Of a DNA stretch of 64,000 nucleotides, positions 59,303 to 64,000 are shown piece after piece. Position numbers and translations under genes: made by a program. The notes under the pieces are model-generated. The model ran no database searches. It saw nothing but the letters and a program-made list of their open reading frames with translations, and was not told where the DNA came from. Source of the DNA: Eulemur rufifrons. Its lineage: Eukaryota > Chordata > Mammalia > Primates > Lemuridae. The DNA lies in contig NC_090995.1 in NCBI RefSeq assembly GCF_041146395.1, positions 13,829,501-13,893,500 of the forward strand. The letters run 5' to 3'. Numbering within the stretch: the stretch's first letter is position 1; every line of letters starts with the position of its first letter.

Positions 59303-59692
59303 TGCCTTAGTCTGTCGGGGCTGCCATCGTGAATACCACGGATTGGGTGGCTTAGACAGCAGGAATGTGTGGTCTCACATTCTGGAGGCTGGTGATCCTA
59401 GATCGCAGCGTGGGCAGGGCTGGTCTCTTCGGCTTGGAGGTGGCCGCCTCCTCCTTGTGTCCTAACCTGGTCTTCCCTCTGTGCACACCTGTGTTCTGAC
59501 CTTCTCTTCTCATAAGCTCCGCAGTCAGATTGGATCAGGGCCGCCCGTATGACTGCAGTTTCCCCCAATTACCTCTGTAAGGCTCTCTCTCTCCATCCAG
59601 CCGCACTCCGAGCTCTAGGGGGCTTAGGGCTTCGCCCTGCAAATTTTGGCGGGAGGCGGGAGGCAGGTGGGGCCCGAATTCAGCCCATAACA
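59303..59692 (-). mobile_element. MLT1-type MaLR LTR, antisense
   Basis: 'tgccttagtctgtcggggct', 'gattgggtggcttagacagc', 'cattctggaggctggtgatc', 'ctggtcttccctctgtgcac', 'gattggatcagggccgccc', ending 'cccgaattcagcccataaca'. Confidence 0.8.
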
Positions 59693-59735
59693 ATGAATCG
59701 TTTGTGGCATATGTTCTTTGTTTTTATTTTTATAT

Positions 59736-60105
59736 TTGACCTTCATTTATTTTTTATTTTTTATTTTTTTTGAGACAGAGTCTCACTCTGTTGCCCAGGC
59801 TAGAGTGAGTGCCGTGGCATCAGCCTAGCTCACAGCAACCTCAAACTCCTGAGCTCAAGGGATCCTCCTGTCTCAGCCTCCCGAGTAGCTGGGACTGCAG
59901 GCATGCACCACCATGCCCGGCTAATTTTTTTCTATATATTTTTAGCTGTCCATATACTTTCTTTCTATTTTTAGTAGAGATGGGGTCTTGCTCTTGCTCA
60001 GGCTGGTCTCGAACTCCTGAGCTCAAACGATCCGCCCACCTCGGCCTCCCAGAGTGCTAGGATTACAGGTGTGAGCCACTGCGCCCGGCCATTGACCTTC
60101 ATTTA
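59736..60105 (-). mobile_element. Lemur-type Alu, antisense, with target-site duplication
   Basis: TTGACCTTCATTTA flanks the element exactly (59736-59749, 60092-60105). The tail is (ATTTTTT)-like. The middle has 'ttttttctatatatttttag'. Ends 'gagccactgcgcccggcc'. Confidence 0.95.
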
Positions 60106-60164
60106 AATAGTTATTTATGAGAGCCGATCGCATTTTAGGAACTGCACTGATGTCATTTCCATAA

Positions 60165-60375
60165 ACTGTGACGGTCGCGGCTGTGGCCGGAGAGGTCCGT
60201 GCAGGTGCGGGTGGAGCGCGGGCTCGGTCTCCCCGGTGCCGCCGGGTTCGTCCCCAAGGGCAGCTCTGCACGTCTCCGCCACGACCCCCGGGCACGTTAA
60301 GGGAAGGGCCGCGTCCGACTCACCTGTGCCCCCTAATAGCCCGGCTCGTCGCCTGCTGAGCAGTCGAAACTCAGC
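60165..60375. promoter_or_regulatory. CpG-dense block
   Basis: By eye about 18 CpGs in 130 bases (60170-60300), outside any repeat and directly beyond the Alu. On the minus strand there is a full-consensus splice donor CAG/GTGAGT at 60326-60318, so a minus-strand noncoding first exon is imaginable. CpG density continues more weakly at 60525-60630. No TATA motif. Confidence 0.3.
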
Positions 60376-60682
60376 AAACGCTTATGGAAATGAGAGCGAG
60401 ATGTGAATGCGTAAAGCAGGCCTTGTTCCATTACTGAGCTGCGCAACAAATGACCTCAAACTGTGGTGATCAGAACAGTAACTGTTCTTTATTCAGGGAT
60501 TCTGTGGGTCAGAAATTCCAGCCCGGCACCGCGGAGCCGGCTTGCATCCGCTGCGCGTGCCCCGAAGCCCGGCCGAGAGGATCTGAAGGCTGGGATGACT
60601 GGGTCGCTGGAATTTCTACGCTTACGTCCCCTGCACCTAGGCAGGGTGACTCGGTGGTGCCAGCCGGACACCTGCTTGCAGG

Positions 60683-60683
<1 letters not shown>
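60376..60683. other. Unclassified, moderately CpG-rich stretch
   Basis: Open frames of 125-187 codons span this region and the following GT array, where they read as Cys-Val repeats; artefacts. Confidence 0.4.

Positions 60684-60717
<34 letters not shown>
60684..60717. repeat. (GT)n microsatellite
   Basis: About seventeen GT units. Confidence 0.95.
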
Positions 60718-60718
<1 letters not shown>

Positions 60719-61019
60719 CTTGGTCCTCACGGCTGCAGGAGGATTGGATTCTGCCCCGCTGGCTCCAAGCGCGACCAACACCAGGGCAGAAGCTCCATCG
60801 CGTTTTATCTCCCAGCCTCGGACGTCACCCAGCCTCAGTTCCGCCGTGTTCTGTGGGTTGAGGTGTCGGGGCCTGCCCCAGTCCAAGAAGGAAGGGATGA
60901 GGTTCCTCCATCTGATGAGGAAGTGGTATTCTCACTTGGTATATTACAAAAAAAAAATTGTGGGATTGGAGTTATTGTTGTGGCCACCTTTGGAGAATGA
61001 AAGCTGCTATTAAAATAAA
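60718..61019. other. Unclassified stretch
   Basis: No feature recognised. Confidence 0.4.
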
Positions 61020-61215
61020 TCAAACCAGTCCAATCAACAGATACTGCACAGGATTGTTTGTAGTCACCGAAAGTCCGAGAGGCGTGGGCATGAACACCGA
61101 ATTATTCACCTAATGTCAACTGTGGGGAAATGGCTAAACAAACCCCCTCATTGGTCTTATCCAGCCATCAAAAGGGCTGTTTACAGTGATGTGTAATCAC
61201 TTGGAAATGTCAGCG
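61020..61215 (+). mobile_element. Old L1 (L1M-like) 3' region, sense, part 1
   Basis: 'aggattgtttgtagtcaccg', 'actgtggggaaatggctaaa' and 'ccagccatcaaaagggctgt' follow the old L1 pattern '...gaatggttaaataaa...cagccattaaaaag'. Confidence 0.55.
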
Positions 61216-61559
61216 GCGTTACCGGTTCAGCGAGATTGGAGAAAGCGGCATGACTCACGGCCACAATCAGGCAGCCTGTTAATTCCCGTCCCGGATTAAA
61301 CCCTTCCACCCCGAATGATAGGCCACGCGTGTCCGGCAGGCTTCTTCATGGGGGGCCGGAACACGGGGAACACGGAGTGTCACGTGGGCCAGCTCACAGG
61401 TCAGGTGTGTCCTGCTTCCTGCCTCGGAGGTGGAGAGAGAGGCTGGATGTGGGTCCCCTACGGTTCCCCTGTTGGGAAGAACTTCCTTCTTAAGTCAAGT
61501 ACAAATGGTGGGGGGGGGAGTTCCTCGGCTGACATTTATGTACCACGTGAGAAGGCACA
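61216..61559. other. Unclassified insert within an old L1
   Basis: GC-richer than its flanks and unmatched to L1. 61511-61519 is a G-run. Either an insertion or L1 sequence too decayed to see. Confidence 0.35.
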
Positions 61560-61800
61560 TTGCAAACATATGCGATTATAACTCGACACACATATAACAC
61601 ATGCACACACGTGTAAACTCTATGAACAGAAAAAAGAGAGACTGGAAGAAAATACACCAAAATAATAATTCCAGTTATCTTTTGGTTGTGGGACTATGGA
61701 GAGCTTTTTTCTTTTCTCTCTGTTTTAGTGTTTATCCAGTTGTCTGTAGCTAATAGGAATTGCCCTTTAGTGAAAAAACGAGTTACTAAAATTTTAAAAG
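61560..61800 (+). mobile_element. Old L1 (L1M-like) 3' UTR, sense, part 2
   Basis: 'gagagactggaagaaaatac', 'accaaaataataattccagt', 'tatcttttggttgtgggact', 'atggagagcttttttctttt' follow the L1M UTR. Confidence 0.7.
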
Positions 61801-63199
61801 TAAATTATTAAATTACTCATCTGCATACAAGTTATTCATAACCAGACAGTTGACACTTCCTACTCTCTTGTGGAATAAGCCCTACTTATAGTAATTCTTA
61901 ATTATTATAAAAATTACTGGAAGATTTAGTGAAGCACTTTGAGAAGGAATATTCCATAATAAGAGCAAATTTATCTTTCTGGAAACTGAGGGGGGGGGGG
62001 GAAGTCCAAATCTAAAACTTAACTAGCCTATGCATCAGTGAAAAAACTATGGTATAAAAAAAATAAGATACAGAACTGGTAAAAATTCAAAGTTCTAAAC
62101 GTAAGTGTATTTTAAACTTTATTTCCAGGAGGATTATGTTAATATGGCCACATTGCTTGTCCTTGGATCCTCCTGTTCTTTTATTAATACTTTGCTGTGT
62201 TTTCAGTCCTGAGTGTGACTTTAAATCATGAGTGAATTACGTTAATAATCTGGAAGAAGGAAACGGTGAATTCAAGAGCCAGTGAGACCAACAGGCCAGT
62301 CAGGGCGTAGATTTGGACTTGGGTTTGGGCAGCTTATGTTCTGCCAGCAAGATAAGGACATTTCTTCTAATCACAGAGGATTGGACTTCCTTTCCCGGAT
62401 TTGAGCTTGGTTCCGGCCTGGATTTGGATTCAGCAAACGGCGGCTTCTTGAAAGTAGGTGACAGCCATTGTCCCCACGAAGGCCCAAAGCCAGGTTCGCC
62501 AGCGGGTGCCTCTGGACGCAGACAGTGGGCCTGAGCTGGAACTCAGCCCACCTGGGTTGTCTCCGGCACGGGTCTTCAGTCCTGAAAGAAAACTTCGAGA
62601 TGTAGAATAGAAATCTAGAACTTTGGCTTCTAAAAAATATGAAAACACTCAGTATTCATTGCAGGATGGAACACCAGGTGCCGCAAAGACGTTGTAGCCG
62701 CCATTGTCCTCTGGTGTTTGCTCACACTGGCACGGAGCTGTGGTCACAATCTGTCACTACGCCGCGCTGCTCCTGCGCACAGAAAGCCACGTCACGAGCA
62801 CCTTGTGTTTCAGGAAAAGGGAGTTTCCTTGAGGGAGAGGTGGGAAGCGAAGAAATGCTGGCTGTGGAAGTGCTGGCCTGCTTGTGCATGGGGTCACCTG
62901 CCTGCGCCTACAGTTGTCTGAAGTGGCAGCCCTCCCAGGGACACGGGGGGGGAGTGGTGCTGACAGTCTCTTCAGGGGTGACAGGACACAAAGCGAGCAG
63001 ATCTCACAGCCCTGGACCAGGCCGAGTGAACCCAGGGGAGGGTGACGTGGCAGGAACATTGTGCATGGCTCTGCCATCCTCCCGGAAGTGCCAGGGAGCT
63101 CGTTACCCTGGCAGAAATCCGGGTCGTCAGAGAGGCTGAGTTAGGCTGTGGTTCCTCAGCGTTCCAAGGCAGTGGGTTTTAATTCTTCCTCGTACTACA
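61801..63199. other. Unclassified stretch
   Basis: A/T-rich to 62120, with G12 at 61990-62001, then balanced. The 166-codon plus ORF at 62639-63139 has no motif and overlaps a 106-codon minus frame. Confidence 0.4.
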
Positions 63200-63480
63200 C
63201 ATGTGTCTGTCATGGGTCAGCGAGGAGCTCTGCTTCGTGTCACTGTCACTCCAGCTCCTCAGCCGGCAGAGCAGGCGCCGCCTGGAACATTGCCCACAGC
63301 TGTAGCAGAGGGGAAGGGCGCCATGACAAAGTGTTCACTGGCTCTTCAAACTTCCGCTTGGAAATACAGCCATTTTTGCTTGCATGTCATCGGCCAAAGC
63401 AAGTCACAGGATCACGCCTAACTACGAAGATTCTACTTCTTAACGGTCCTACCGTGCTCAGAAGTCAGAGAGGTGGAAAA
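63200..63480 (-). mobile_element. MaLR-like LTR fragment, antisense, uncertain
   Basis: 'tcatgggtcagcgaggagct', 'gtcatcggccaaagcaagtc', 'acaggatcacgcctaactac' and 'gtcagagaggtggaaa' recall a reversed MaLR LTR ('ggtcaaagcaagtcacaagg'). Confidence 0.35.
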
Positions 63481-64000
63481 GTTTAGTGGATAGCAGCAAG
63501 GACTGTGATAGATAGAAACCTCTAGAATCTCTCCTAATGTATTGGTCCTGCAGAAGAAGTTTGAATCAGTTCGCCTTGAATTGAGCTTTAGAAAGAAATG
63601 ATTGATACACAGTCACATGACTGGTCGTGTTAACAGCCGGGCAAGTCGGGGGTCTCCAGAGAAACAGCCAACAGCGCCACTAACCCAGTGCACCTGGCTG
63701 GGTCATGTTTTCCTAAGGGAAGGTCCTGGTGTCATGCCCTGGAAGACGTTAGTGGGTGCGCAGAGATATTCAAATAGACGTTTTAATCTTGCAGGGGAAT
63801 TTTAGCTACTGCAAAGTCATGTCCACCGTCATCCAGATTTATACCGCTTTTTATTTTTAAAGTCTCTCCGTATGATTTGTCTTTGTGGAGAGAGGAAGGT
63901 TATTTATTAAAAATTTTCATACAGACATCGGAGTATATTGCTCCAAGATGTGACCTGCGCCTGTAAATAGCCTGGTCTGACTCGACATCTATTTTCTTTT
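63481..64000. other. Unclassified stretch to the window end
   Basis: No gene or repeat recognised. Confidence 0.4.

Noticed and set aside
60450..61013. 187-codon frame with a Cys-Val repeat
   Set aside because: The repeat is translated (GT)n; no coding evidence.

Overview
This window reads as mammalian nuclear DNA from a strepsirrhine primate, most likely a lemuriform. Six dimeric Alu elements are present. Five of them share an A/T-rich middle segment (TTTTTCTATATAT...TTTAGTTGTCCATATAATTTC on the antisense strand) that I associate with lemur Alus. There are also several copies of an L1 3' UTR ending in 'GTACCCCCATAATATGCTGAAAT' variants, which fits strepsirrhine L1s. I saw no tRNA-derived galago/loris SINEs. 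The species call is inference from repeat diagnostics, not from a gene. The ORFs are short, many run through repeats, and no prokaryotic gene organisation is present.

I found no protein-coding gene that I can name. The window looks intergenic or deep-intronic, and it is a layered record of retrotransposition. The left end (1-1060) is an L1 with an inverted 5' segment. 1.7-3 kb holds a retrocopy-like 3' end and an old interspersed repeat. 3-8.3 kb is mostly unclassified, A/T-rich sequence. 8.7-11.5 kb carries two L1 pieces, an MLT1-like LTR and a lemur-type Alu. 12-20 kb has MIR, hAT, a chimeric short L1, an L1 3' end with a tandemly duplicated UTR unit, an Alu monomer, and two MLT1 LTRs in opposite orientation. 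21.6-27.5 kb has MIR/L2 and two Alus. 28-34 kb is more GC-rich with MER5-like, MIR, Alu and old L1 pieces. 35-46 kb is MIR/L2-rich with one older Alu and a CpG-rich block at about 39.8-40.3 kb. 46-48.8 kb is GC-rich with no recognised repeat. 48.9-54.4 kb is old L1, L2 and MIR, then a strepsirrhine L1 3' end. 55-64 kb has a GT repeat, Alu monomer, L2, hAT, MLT1, Alu, CpG-rich sequence, old L1 and a weak MaLR-like piece.

The best new observations are modest. They are: the inverted L1 junction; a composite L1 insertion with an exact 15-bp target-site duplication that joins a 3' UTR tail to an out-of-order ORF2-like scrap; two or three minus-strand 3'-end signatures (stop and/or AATAAA followed by an A-tract); and a ~95-bp sequence present twice 1.3 kb apart that matches no family I know. 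I see no evidence for a previously undescribed multi-gene system. All repeat-family names come from memory of consensus patterns; boundaries of old repeats are approximate, often by 10-50 bp.
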